From NCBI GenBank assembly GCA_030838045.1, contig JAUTXN010000141.1:1-39619 (forward strand): a stretch of DNA of 39,619 bases. The letters run 5' to 3'. Positions 15,343 to 23,579 of the stretch are shown in pieces. Both the position numbers and the translations under genes were made by a program. This DNA is from Acidimicrobiaceae bacterium. Lineage in GTDB: Bacteria > Actinomycetota > Acidimicrobiia > Acidimicrobiales > Palsa-688. Below the pieces are notes generated by a model. The model was not told the DNA's origin, searched no databases, and worked only from the letters and a program-made list of their open reading frames with translations. Position 1 is the stretch's first letter. Every line of letters starts with the position of its first letter.

Positions 15343-16461
15343 TCAGGGCCAGACGGAGATCTCGGTGAGGTTGGCGGCCGAGGCGCCGCTGGTGGAGCGC
15401 ACCCGGATGTAACGGGCGGTCGTGGCGCCCGCCGGCTTGACCGGGGAAAAGCCTCCCGATGTGTTGCCCAGCGGGTTCCAGGCCTTGGCGTCGGTGCTGC
15501 TCTCGATGGCCAGGGCGCTGCTCCCGCCGCGAACCACCACCAACCCGATCGACGTGGGGCGGGCCAGATCCACGTAGACCGAGTCGCCCGCCACGCTCCC
15601 CGGTGTGAACAGGTCCCCGTCGGTCAGCCGGCACGGGTTCACCGGGGCAGGCGGCTGCGCCGCGGTCGAGGCGAAGCACTGCGCCCCGCGTGACGGAGGT
15701 GAGGCGTGTCCCTGGAACGGTGCCGTCTGGGAGCGGTAAGTGAACACGAAGTCCGTGCCGGGACCCTTCTGCCGGGTGCTGGCGTCCACCTCGGCTTCAC
15801 CCGAGCGGTCCTCGAGCCACCGCGAATCGACCGAAGCCCCGGGCGATGCGCCGGCGACGGTCGCGACGGCCTGTTGGGTCGTTCGATCGACGAACTGCAC
15901 GGAGTACGACGGCGAAGCGCCGTACCCGCTGGCCGGCAATGGTGTCCAGCCGACACCGACGGCCGGGCGGCCGTCGGTCATCTGTATCGGCCCGCCCCAC
16001 GCCCGCAGGGCCGGGATGGCGAGGGTGGTGCGCTGGATGCGAAAACGCACCGTCGTCGCCGCTCTGGCCGGCCCGCCCGACGATGGGGGCAAGAGGGTGG
16101 TGAGGTCGAAGCTGTCGGCGTTGCCGACCGAACCCTGGGTGTCGCGGCCGGTCAGATCGAACGAGAAACCGCCGCTCGGCCCCGACGTCGCCTTGCGGGC
16201 CCTGGCGCATACCGCAGGGCCATTGGACAGAAAACAAGCGGCGCCCAGCGTCGCCAGCGCCAGGGTCAGGCCCCCCAGGGCCTCCCCGAAATCGACCTCC
16301 TTGAACAAGCGCAAGGGTGCGCCGGCGACGGGACGACCCTCGGCGTCGACCACCGTCCCCGTCAGGTGGATCGTCGCATCGGAAGCCACCTTGGAGACCG
16401 TGCATCCTGCGCCGATGAGTGCGACCGCCAGTCCCAGGACCACCCACGAGCGTCTGGACAC
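15343..16461 (-). CDS. lipoprotein with carboxypeptidase-regulatory-like and discoidin-like regions
   Basis: A 372-residue predicted lipoprotein: signal peptide VSRRSWVVLGLAVALIGAGC with lipobox Cys20. Residues about 28-60 (LTGTVVDAEGRPVAGAPLRLF) look like a carboxypeptidase regulatory-like beta sandwich. The C-terminal 110 residues (LTDGDLFTPGSVAGDSVYVD to YIRVRSTSGASAANLTEISVW) look like an F5/8 type C (discoidin-like) carbohydrate-binding fold. No enzyme motif is seen. The start is GTG 16461 with a weak GGCGGGG upstream and TAGGTT at 16485-16490 as a possible -10. Probably a cell-surface binding protein; the ligand is unknown. Confidence 0.6.
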   Translation of the reverse strand: MSRRSWVVLGLAVALIGAGCTVSKVASDATIHLTGTVVDAEGRPVAGAPLRLFKEVDFGEALGGLTLALATLGAACFLSNGPAVCARARKATSGPSGGFSFDLTGRDTQGSVGNADSFDLTTLLPPSSGGPARAATTVRFRIQRTTLAIPALRAWGGPIQMTDGRPAVGVGWTPLPASGYGASPSYSVQFVDRTTQQAVATVAGASPGASVDSRWLEDRSGEAEVDASTRQKGPGTDFVFTYRSQTAPFQGHASPPSRGAQCFASTAAQPPAPVNPCRLTDGDLFTPGSVAGDSVYVDLARPTSIGLVVVRGGSSALAIESSTDAKAWNPLGNTSGGFSPVKPAGATTARYIRVRSTSGASAANLTEISVWP

Positions 16462-16529
16462 ACCCCGCCGACATCGCACGTCCAAACCTAACCGGCGGCC
16501 GCGACGGTGGGACCGCGATGCGACTGGCG

Positions 16530-16567
16530 GGAGTACAAACCGTTGTATCCACGACGGTTTGTACTCC
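16530..16567. repeat. perfect 14-bp inverted repeat (hairpin), 10-base loop
   Basis: GGAGTACAAACCGT at 16530-16543 pairs exactly with 16554-16567 around a 10-base loop. It lies in the 167-base gap between the DyP peroxidase stop and the next lipoprotein start, both minus strand. There is no T-run on either side, so a simple intrinsic terminator is not supported; an operator, RNA-processing hairpin or small palindromic element are alternatives. Confidence 0.85.
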
Positions 16568-16628
16568 GGCCTGGCCGGCTGGCCGCCTGGCCGGGCGCCG
16601 GACCGGCCGCCGGGGCGGTTCGGTCCAG

Positions 16629-18128
16629 CTACTCCGTCTGGGCGGCGATCCAGCGCATGGCCGGGAGGCTGGGCAGGAACGTGTAGGCCCCGCCCCGAGT
16701 GACCACGAAACGCTTGAAGCCCCGCAGCACCAGCGGGTCCGCCCCTTGGCGCGGCCAGGTGAAGCTGCTGGTGGCGGGGTCGTTGGCGCCCAGCAGGGGG
16801 TCGTTGGTCCCGGTGATCCGCGGGTCCTGGAAGCCCAGGTTGATCCAGTCGTACTGCATGGCCTCGAACTGGGCCGCCAGGCTGGCGCACAGGAAGTTGC
16901 CGAGCAGGCCCCTTGGGGTGTCACGGGTGGCGGCGTCACCGGGGTCCCATCGCGGGCCGTAGGGGATCCCCCGCCGGATCAAGGACCGGCTGCGGTTGGA
17001 CGACCGCTGCACGATGTGCGCGCCGCGCGGGTTGGTCCGGCGGATGTGGGCCCCGATGGGGCAGATGACGCCGTCGGGGTCACCGTCGACGTAGTCGAAG
17101 TCGTTCAGATGTACGTCGTCACGGAATGCCTCGGCCTGCGCAGCAGTCGGCGCCAGCGAAAGGGGTACGCCGCTGCGCCACCGGCCGCACAACTTGGCGG
17201 CCGTCAGTTCCCGGTCCAGGCCGTGTTTCGCCTCGACCGCCGCCAGGAAGCCCTCGAAACCGGCCACGTCCTGGCCCAGCACGCGGAAGGCGTTGAAGGT
17301 GCCGTTGTGGCCCAGCACCTTCGGTTGGGGGACGTTCCAGCTGACGTGGGGAATGGCGCTCGGGTACCCCAGCAGGACCACCCCGACAGGGGCCATCGGC
17401 AGCTGGTCGGGAGACGCAGACGGATCGTGCACGTCGACGAAGCGGGGCTGGGAGATGCCGTCGGCGTAGCCAAAGTGCACCAGGCGCCGCCTCGTCACCG
17501 GGTCGTACAAGACCTCCCCGTCGAAGGTCTCGTCCGACAGCCGGGAGAACGCCCGGCCCCCGGCCGCCGCCATGACCTCCTCCGCCACGCCGTCGACGTC
17601 GGAGCGGGTCCAGCCGTGAATGGTCACCACCAGGTGGACCCTTCGCGTCTCCGCCAGGCCCCCTACCCAGCCCGCGGGCGCGCTGTCGCCGACATCACCG
17701 AGGCGCGACGCCCGGGCGGCCATGCCGTCCCTGAACTCGGGCGGGAAGGTGTCGAGACTGGCGGCCGGGACGCCGAAGGCGGCCAGGCCGGCGAAGGTGA
17801 ACCCGACGTTGAGACACCACTGGTACCCGGCCTCCTTCGGCGGGCGGTCGCCTGACGTCACGTCGGGCGTCGATCGGTCGCCGTCGACCATGAGGCCCAG
17901 CGCCCGGCGGGCGGCGAACCGGTCGTCCACCGTGAGCACCAGGTGGCGCACCGCCCGGTAGCGATCCCCGTAGGCGCGCAGGATGTTGCCCTGGACCTCC
18001 CGCATCACACACGGAAGCGACTCGGCGGCGGGGGCACCCGAAGCGGCCCCCGAGTCGGGACCCGGACCGCCTGAACGACCCGGACCGCCTGAACGGCCGC
18101 CCGACGCCGTCGCCGGCCGGGCTACCAC
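16629..18128 (-). CDS. DyP-type heme peroxidase
   Basis: A 499-residue DyP-family peroxidase. The catalytic GxxDG motif is G220-YA-D223-G224 (YADGISQP), the proximal heme ligand is H361 in PIGAHIRRTNPR, and the distal Arg is R385 or R386 in RRGIPYG. The first 40 residues are a Gly/Pro/Ser-rich disordered segment with no Tat or encapsulin-type signal that I recognise. It reduces H2O2 and oxidises bulky substrates; the natural substrate is unknown. GTG 18128 overlaps the upstream partner gene stop by 7 bases, so the two are coupled. The divergent catalase-like gene beyond the partner extends the theme of heme-dependent peroxide handling. Confidence 0.9.
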   Translation of the reverse strand: MVARPATASGGRSGGPGRSGGPGPDSGAASGAPAAESLPCVMREVQGNILRAYGDRYRAVRHLVLTVDDRFAARRALGLMVDGDRSTPDVTSGDRPPKEAGYQWCLNVGFTFAGLAAFGVPAASLDTFPPEFRDGMAARASRLGDVGDSAPAGWVGGLAETRRVHLVVTIHGWTRSDVDGVAEEVMAAAGGRAFSRLSDETFDGEVLYDPVTRRRLVHFGYADGISQPRFVDVHDPSASPDQLPMAPVGVVLLGYPSAIPHVSWNVPQPKVLGHNGTFNAFRVLGQDVAGFEGFLAAVEAKHGLDRELTAAKLCGRWRSGVPLSLAPTAAQAEAFRDDVHLNDFDYVDGDPDGVICPIGAHIRRTNPRGAHIVQRSSNRSRSLIRRGIPYGPRWDPGDAATRDTPRGLLGNFLCASLAAQFEAMQYDWINLGFQDPRITGTNDPLLGANDPATSSFTWPRQGADPLVLRGFKRFVVTRGGAYTFLPSLPAMRWIAAQTE

Positions 18129-18793
18129 CCGATGCCCAAGCCGTCGCGTATCTGGGCGACCGAGTACCCGGGGTAACCGCGGTAGATCCCCATCTGGACA
18201 TTGGGGTTCTGATGCAGCAGGACGAGCGTCCGCCGCCGCAGCGCCACCAGGTCAGAGGTGACGTCGGTGGCCAGCTCAGGCATCTGGAGCGCGTCGTGGC
18301 GCCGGACCCAGTCGATGAACGCGTCGACATTGCTGCCGCACGGTGTCGGGGCGGGGTCCTTGACGAACTCCATTATCCCGTCGAAGGCCTGGCCGATGAC
18401 CCCGATGAAGTCGCGGATGTAACCCACGAAGTCGCCGTCGAATATCGAGAACATGCACAGGTTGCCCTCGACCACATCGAAGCGGGCGAAATGAACGGTC
18501 CCGACATTGTTGAGCCCGACGAGTATCTGATCGGTCTGGTCAAACAGCATTTTGCCCAATTGCCCGCGGAACGCGACCTGGGGGAACTTCAGCGGCATTA
18601 CCAGGTTCATCGGTGTCTGCAGATTGTCCGAAGGCGCCAGCGAAGACTTCCGCGGCACCTCGACTGGTCCCTCGACGCGCGACCAGAACGCCGTGAGCAG
18701 CGATCCGAACAACACCGAGGGGCGCTGCATGGGGTTGCCGAGGTAGAAGCGGAACCGGGCCCAGGCCTTCCCCACCCCGGAAGCAGGCCCCAT
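18122..18793 (-). CDS. uncharacterised DyP-partner protein
   Basis: A 223-residue soluble protein with no signal peptide or transmembrane helix, coupled to the DyP peroxidase by a 7-base overlap. A central stretch (NNVGTVHFARFDVVEG, then FSIFDGDFVGYIRDF) resembles the ferredoxin-like half-barrel seen in proteins found beside or fused to DyP-like peroxidases; a C-terminal part has Arg-rich LRRRTLVLLHQNP. I do not recognise a catalytic motif. Start ATG 18793 is taken because TAGGCT lies 8 bases upstream with no Shine-Dalgarno; GTG 18823 is an alternative. Likely a DyP partner or substrate-channel protein; this is inference from linkage only. Confidence 0.62.
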   Translation of the reverse strand: MGPASGVGKAWARFRFYLGNPMQRPSVLFGSLLTAFWSRVEGPVEVPRKSSLAPSDNLQTPMNLVMPLKFPQVAFRGQLGKMLFDQTDQILVGLNNVGTVHFARFDVVEGNLCMFSIFDGDFVGYIRDFIGVIGQAFDGIMEFVKDPAPTPCGSNVDAFIDWVRRHDALQMPELATDVTSDLVALRRRTLVLLHQNPNVQMGIYRGYPGYSVAQIRDGLGIGW

Positions 18794-18835
18794 GGGCGTC
18801 GAGCCTAGGGTCGCCTTCGACACCGGGCAATGTTT

Positions 18836-18873
18836 CCGGCAAAACCTATCCTTCCGTCTAATTGTTTTGCCGG
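18836..18873. promoter_or_regulatory. operator-like spaced palindrome between DyP-partner and catalase-like genes
   Basis: CCGGCAAAAC at 18836-18845 and its exact reverse complement at 18864-18873 flank an 18-base AT-richer spacer. The site is centred in the gap between the two divergent heme-protein transcription units. Its right arm ends 27 bases before the TACAGT at 18901, just upstream of where the catalase -35 should lie, which suits an activator or repressor. A hairpin in RNA is less likely given the spacer length. Confidence 0.55.
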
Positions 18874-18900
18874 TTACCTGATCGCGCGGAACCGGATGGA

Positions 18901-18906
18901 TACAGT
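18901..18906 (+). promoter_or_regulatory. probable -10 (TACAGT) of the catalase-like gene
   Basis: TACAGT lies 4 bases before ATG 18911 and 7 before an adjoining in-frame GTG 18914, again without a Shine-Dalgarno. The hexamer is identical to the one upstream of the permease at 24913. It would be coding if ATG 18896 were used instead. Confidence 0.4.
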
Positions 18907-18910
18907 TTCT

Positions 18911-19963
18911 ATGGTGCCCGTTCAGGCAAATCAAAACGGCGAGGCGCCGGATGCGGACGAGTTGGTTGACGCCCTGATCAAGGCCTGTCCGGCATACCGG
19001 CCCGGGACCCGCCCGATTCACGCTCCCGGAATCGCTGCGACCGGGTGGTTCAGCGCGACCCCCGTTGCCTCATCACTTACCATTGCGCCTCACTTCGCGG
19101 GCCCGCCGGTGGCGGTGACCGTGCGGTTCTCCAACGGAACAGGCGATGGCTGCGATCCGGACTCGACGCCTGTGGTCCGGGGCATGGCCGTCAAGTTCCA
19201 GCCGGGCACCGACGACGAGACCGACCTGGTCGCCATGAGCCTGCCGATGTTCTTCGTCGAAGATGTGCCGCAGTTCCGTGAGTTCGTCGCCGCCGCCATC
19301 GCGGTGGCGCCCAAGCTACGGACCCGCTGGCAGCTCCTCCGGGAGAAGCTCCGCCTGGACACGCCGTACCCGTCGCCGACCCTCGCGCCAGGGTCCGAAA
19401 CGTCGACCGATCAGGCGGTCTTCGACTTCGCGGTGGCCCACCCCAAGGCCTGCCCGGCGGTGGCCTACCTCGGGGGCAAGTTCGTGCCCGAGAGCTACAC
19501 CACCTGCGCCTACCACGCCGTGCACGCCTTCACCCTCACGGCGCCCGACGGCACCGAGCGATCCGTCCGCTTCCACTGGGAGCCGGTCGAAGGCGTCCGG
19601 TCGGCCGCGCCCACCGTCACCGGCAACTTCCTGCGCGGCGGCCTGCAGGACTGGATCACCAATGGCCGGGCCGAGTTCGTCCTGCGGGCCCAGGTGGCCG
19701 AACAGGGTGACTCCACGGCCGATCCCACCCGACCGTGGCCCAGTCGCCGGCCACGGGTCGTGCTGGGCCACCTCCGGCTGACCGACATCCCGAAGGACCA
19801 GTTCCACGGCGGGGAACTCCTCGACTTCAACCCGACCCGCTTGGTCCGCGGCATAGGAATGTCTGACGACCCCACCCTCGCCGTGCGCGGCGGGGTATAC
19901 CGACAATCATTTGACCGCCGCCGCGTCGTCGCCGAGGGGGCGGACAAGACAGCAGCCCACTGA
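18911..19963 (+). CDS. catalase-like heme protein (SrpA/catalase-related peroxidase type)
   Basis: A 350-residue protein of the small catalase-related family. H37 in IHAPGIAATGWF matches the distal His of catalases, VTVRFSNGTGDG and VRGMAVKF are family motifs, and RGGVY (R326, Y330) matches the R-x3-Y that gives the proximal heme tyrosinate. It is shorter than true catalases (about 480 or more), so it may act as a peroxidase or a peroxygenase-like enzyme and not as a strong catalase. Start placed at ATG 18911 behind TACAGT; ATG 18896 with a weak GGA is the alternative. It faces away from the DyP/partner operon with a palindrome between them, suggesting shared control. Confidence 0.85.
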   Translation: MVPVQANQNGEAPDADELVDALIKACPAYRPGTRPIHAPGIAATGWFSATPVASSLTIAPHFAGPPVAVTVRFSNGTGDGCDPDSTPVVRGMAVKFQPGTDDETDLVAMSLPMFFVEDVPQFREFVAAAIAVAPKLRTRWQLLREKLRLDTPYPSPTLAPGSETSTDQAVFDFAVAHPKACPAVAYLGGKFVPESYTTCAYHAVHAFTLTAPDGTERSVRFHWEPVEGVRSAAPTVTGNFLRGGLQDWITNGRAEFVLRAQVAEQGDSTADPTRPWPSRRPRVVLGHLRLTDIPKDQFHGGELLDFNPTRLVRGIGMSDDPTLAVRGGVYRQSFDRRRVVAEGADKTAAH

Positions 19964-20267
19964 GCCTCCAGCCCCGGGGCGCCAGAACCGACTCGTACAT
20001 AGGGAGACTCGGGACATCGCCAGTTCTTCCGCCAGCCCCGAATCCACATCGGACGGGCCCGCCGCTTCGGCGACGCGGGCTCCCCGGCCGGGCGCGGCGC
20101 GCTCGCTGGCCGAAGCCCCGAACGACGCCGAGCCCGAAACCGTCCGCACGACCGACCGCACGACCGACACCGAAGCCTTGTCCAAGTCCTCGCACCACAC
20201 CTCGAACCAGACCTCGCAGCAACCGCCGCCGGACCAGCCGCGATGGTTGCCGCGCGACGGGGACGAG

Positions 20268-20975
20268 GTGGCGCCGCGTCTCGCTCTCACGAGGCGGCGG
20301 ATCGTCCTCACGGCGCTGAGCCTGGTCGAGGAACACGGGCTGGACGCGCTCACCATGCGCCGGGTGGCGTCGGCCCTGCATGTGACACCGATGTCGCTCT
20401 ACAACCACGTCTCGGACAAGGGTGAGCTGGTCGACCTGATGGTCGACTTCCTCATCGGCAACGTCGTCGCCGAGTCGGCTCTGGACAGCGGCGATTGGGA
20501 GGCCAAGCTCCGGGCCCAGGCCCGGCGCAACCACGACATGTGGCGGGCCCATCCCGGCATCGTCCGGGTGTACGCCGAAGGCGTGACGATGGGCCCCAAC
20601 GGTCTGGCCAACACCGAGCACGCCCTGGGAATCCTGCGCGATGCGGGCTTCAGTGACGCGGAGGCGGGTGCCGCCTTCATGCTGCTGTACCGCTGGAGCA
20701 TGGCCACGCTGCTGGTCGGGCGGACCCGGCCGGTCAGCCGGCATGTCGAACCGCCGCCCGCGCCGCGCACGAAAGAGGACCGATTGCGAGCGTATTTCTC
20801 GGCCGTGCGGCTCGAGGAAATCCCCAACATCGAGGCGACAGTGATGCACCTGTCGGGCTCGTCGATCGAGTTCGGCCTCGACATCATCATCGGGGGGCTG
20901 AAGGAGCGGCTGGAGAAGAACGCCCGAGCCCGAGCCGAAGCGGAGACGAATGAGGCGCCCGAAGACGCGAGCTGA
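20268..20975 (+). CDS. TetR-family transcriptional regulator
   Basis: A TetR regulator (235 residues from this start) with an N-terminal helix-turn-helix ALTMRRVASALHVTPMSLYNHV and a TetR C-terminal-type ligand domain. GTG 20268 is preceded by GGGGACGAG. The same frame stays open back to 19911, inside the catalase-like gene, so a low-complexity N-terminal extension of up to about 119 residues is possible. The 304 bases between 19964 and 20267 hold only that open frame and a GGGAG near 20001; I see nothing else there. It may control the upstream catalase-like gene or the downstream aldolase, 40 bases away; the regulon is unknown. Confidence 0.82.
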   Translation: MAPRLALTRRRIVLTALSLVEEHGLDALTMRRVASALHVTPMSLYNHVSDKGELVDLMVDFLIGNVVAESALDSGDWEAKLRAQARRNHDMWRAHPGIVRVYAEGVTMGPNGLANTEHALGILRDAGFSDAEAGAAFMLLYRWSMATLLVGRTRPVSRHVEPPPAPRTKEDRLRAYFSAVRLEEIPNIEATVMHLSGSSIEFGLDIIIGGLKERLEKNARARAEAETNEAPEDAS

Positions 20976-21015
20976 CAGTACGCTTGGGCTGGCGACACTC
21001 ATCACAGGAGGTGGA

Positions 21016-21783
21016 ATGCCGAGCGATCGCGTCCCCCACCAGATTCCAATTTTCCAGGATCCGGCCGACGAGCGCCGCCACCGCAAGCAGCGCTTGGCCG
21101 CTGGTTTCCGCCTCTTCGGGCACTTCGGCTTCGACGAAGGCGTGGCGGGCCACATCACCGCCCGCGACCCCGAGCGCAGCGATCATTTCTGGGTCAACCC
21201 ATTCGGGATGCACTTCAGCCAGATCCGTGTCCGGGACCTCATCTTGGTCAACCACGACGGCCAGGTCGTCGAAGGCGACTGGCCGGTCAACCAGGCTGCG
21301 TTCTGCATCCATTCCCAGGTCCACGCGGCCCGGCCCGATGTGGTGGCGGCCGCCCACTCGCACTCCATCCACGGCAAGGCATTCTCGGCCCTGCACCGCC
21401 GTCTCGAGCCCATCACCCAGGACGCCTGCTCGTTCTTCGACGACCACGAGGTGTTCGACGACTACGCCGGCGTGGTGGTCGACATCGAGGAGGGCAAGCG
21501 CATCGCCCACGCCCTGGGCGACTACAAGGCGTGCATCCTGAGCAACCACGGTCTGCTCACCGTCGGCCACTCAGTCGACGAGGCGGTGTGGTGGTTCGTC
21601 GCCATGGAGCGCTGCTGTCACGCCCAGCTGCTCGCCATGGCCGCGGGCAGCCACCGGACGATCGACGACGAGACCGCCCGCCTCACCCGGACCCAGATCG
21701 GTAGCCACTTGGCTGGTTGGTTCTCATTCCAACCCTTGTACGACTGGATCGTGACCCGCCAACCCGACCTCTTGGAGGAGTAG
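21016..21783 (+). CDS. class II aldolase/adducin family protein
   Basis: A 255-residue class II aldolase fold enzyme. The zinc ligands H114 and H116 (AAHSHSIHGKAFSAL) and H178 (SNHGLLTVG) are present, and DEGVAGHITARD replaces the usual GNISxR loop, which is typical of the adducin-like branch with unknown substrates. ATG 21016 follows a strong AGGAGGTGG. It begins 40 bases after the TetR gene and is probably in one unit with it. Possible reactions are retro-aldol cleavage of sugar phosphates or a decarboxylation; the sequence does not decide. Confidence 0.82.
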   Translation: MPSDRVPHQIPIFQDPADERRHRKQRLAAGFRLFGHFGFDEGVAGHITARDPERSDHFWVNPFGMHFSQIRVRDLILVNHDGQVVEGDWPVNQAAFCIHSQVHAARPDVVAAAHSHSIHGKAFSALHRRLEPITQDACSFFDDHEVFDDYAGVVVDIEEGKRIAHALGDYKACILSNHGLLTVGHSVDEAVWWFVAMERCCHAQLLAMAAGSHRTIDDETARLTRTQIGSHLAGWFSFQPLYDWIVTRQPDLLEE

Positions 21784-21919
21784 GGCCCCTCTGAATTGCT
21801 GGCCGGGGCCAACCGGGCATGCTCCGGCGGCCTCGATCGGGCGGTGCCGACCATCAGCATGGACCGGCCGCCCGCCACTGAGCGGGAAACTGGCCACGAA
21901 GTCCTACCCTAAAGCGTTG

Positions 21920-21925
21920 TAAGTT
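21920..21925 (+). promoter_or_regulatory. probable -10 (TAAGTT) for a leaderless transcript
   Basis: TAAGTT ends 7 bases before ATG 21933 and no Shine-Dalgarno is present. The 149-base gap before it holds nothing else that I can identify. Confidence 0.45.
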
Positions 21926-21932
21926 AAGCGCC

Positions 21933-23579
21933 ATGGCCCGCAGGATCGAGATCGAGCTGACTAGCGCGCGGCCCGATGGAAGCTGGACCTGGCGGGCCGC
22001 CGGTGCCCTGAAGCCCCGCGGCGTACTCGACGGCACCCTCCTCAGCCAGGGCGCCAAGGCGGGCGACGTGCTGCGGGTGGACGCCGAGTTCGAGATGGAC
22101 GGCATCACCATCGTGGCCGTACTGCCACCAAAAGAGAAGAAACCCGAACCGGGACGCGTCGAGATCATCGGCCCCCCCCGGGCGGCGACCCCCGACGTCA
22201 CAACCAGCCTGACCCGACCCCTGCGCGACGGTGACGACGGCTCCCGACGCCCCCGGCGAGACGGTGGTCCGGCGCGCAACGGTGCCGCTCCCGCGGGCCG
22301 CGGCGGCCCCCGAGAGGGTGGGGAAAACCCCGACCGGCCGCGACCGGCGAGATCCGAGGGATCCGACCGCGGTGCGGGAGGACCCCGGCCGCCCCGCCAG
22401 GATCGGGCGCGCATCGACCGAGGCTCCCGGCCCGGCGGACCTATTACCACCGGCGGAGCCCCCGGCGGCGCCGAGCGTCGCCCCGGCGGTCCCTCCGCCC
22501 GAGGCCAGCGGCCGCCCCGGCCTCCCCGCGACCAACCGGCCGGCTTCGGCGGCAGTCCCGAGTCGCCAAACACGCAGCCCGATGCCCGCGCAAGCGGCGG
22601 CGGCCCAGGTACCCGATCCGGCGGTGGCCCAGGTACCCGGTCTGGCGGCGGTGCCGGCGGCTCCGGTGGGACCGGCAGCGGTTCTGGTCATTCTGGCGGC
22701 GGTTCCGGCGGCGGGCGTGGTGCCGGCATTCCGGGCGCCGTGGCCGCGACCGGCGGACCTGGTACGTCACCAGGTGGGCCGGCGCGACCGAAGCCCCGGC
22801 GGCTCAATCCTGGTAGCACCCACCGCAACGCCCTGCTCGAGTCCCTGCCCCCCGAGCACCGGCCCATCGCGGAGCAGGTCGTCCGGGGCGGCATCCCTTC
22901 GGTACGGGCGGCCATCCATCTGGAGGGCGAGAAGGCCGCGGCCGAGGGGCGCCCGGCACCCAACGCCGATGCCCTGCTCGGCATCGCCGAGCAACTCCTC
23001 CCCAAGGTCAAGGCGGCCGAGTGGCGCGACCGGGCCGAGGCGGCAGCCAAGCTGGCCGACGAGCTCCCCTTGCGCGACCTGCGCTCCATCCTCGACGGGG
23101 CCAGTTCGGCTCGCGACGACGAGGCGCGCGACCTGGCAGCCAACCTGCGCGAAACCCTGGAACGCCGGGTGGAGGCGCTGCGGACCGGCTGGATCGACGA
23201 GATCCAGTCCAACCTGGTCGAGACTCGCGTCGTTCGGGCGCTGCGGCTCTCGGCCCGGCCGCCCGACGCCACGACCCGGCTCCCCGCCGACCTGGCCACC
23301 CAGTTGACCGAAGCGGCGGGAAAAGCCATGAGCGCCGACACCCCGAGTGAGCGCTGGGCGGCCATGCTCGAAGCGGTCGCCGCCTCCCCCGTTCGGCGCC
23401 AGGTGAAGCCCGGAGGGCTGCCGGCCGACGCCACCGAAGCATTGCTTCAGGCGGCCCGCCAGCAGTCGGGGCGGATCCCCGCCCTGGCGCCCATGCTGGG
23501 CATTTCGATGCCGCCGCCGCCGGGGCCGATCCGCCGCAGCCCCGCTCCCGCTCCCGAAGCCGGTCGTCAGGCGACCTGA
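21933..23579 (+). CDS. uncharacterised basic protein with OB-like N-terminus, RGG-like linker and helical C-terminus
   Basis: A 548-residue three-part protein. Residues 1-75 look like a small beta barrel (RRIEIELTSARPDGSW, KPRGVLDGTLL, AGDVLRVDAEF), perhaps an OB or S1-like fold. Residues about 80-290 are disordered, rich in Arg, Gly and Pro with RGG-like runs, including a duplicated 24-bp segment at 22596-22643 (GGGPGTRS twice). Residues 290-548 are Ala/Leu/Glu-rich and almost certainly helical, with EWRDRAEAAAKLADELPLRDL. The layout suggests an RNA- or nucleic-acid-binding protein, but I recognise no named family. It overlaps the convergent permease gene by 13 bases. Start is ATG with a leaderless-type TAAGTT. 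Confidence 0.7.
   Translation: MARRIEIELTSARPDGSWTWRAAGALKPRGVLDGTLLSQGAKAGDVLRVDAEFEMDGITIVAVLPPKEKKPEPGRVEIIGPPRAATPDVTTSLTRPLRDGDDGSRRPRRDGGPARNGAAPAGRGGPREGGENPDRPRPARSEGSDRGAGGPRPPRQDRARIDRGSRPGGPITTGGAPGGAERRPGGPSARGQRPPRPPRDQPAGFGGSPESPNTQPDARASGGGPGTRSGGGPGTRSGGGAGGSGGTGSGSGHSGGGSGGGRGAGIPGAVAATGGPGTSPGGPARPKPRRLNPGSTHRNALLESLPPEHRPIAEQVVRGGIPSVRAAIHLEGEKAAAEGRPAPNADALLGIAEQLLPKVKAAEWRDRAEAAAKLADELPLRDLRSILDGASSARDDEARDLAANLRETLERRVEALRTGWIDEIQSNLVETRVVRALRLSARPPDATTRLPADLATQLTEAAGKAMSADTPSERWAAMLEAVAASPVRRQVKPGGLPADATEALLQAARQQSGRIPALAPMLGISMPPPPGPIRRSPAPAPEAGRQAT
22596..22643. repeat. 24-bp tandem duplication in the RGG-like linker
   Basis: Two adjacent 24-bp copies (about 90% identical) encode GGGPGTRS twice within the disordered linker. 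Confidence 0.8.
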
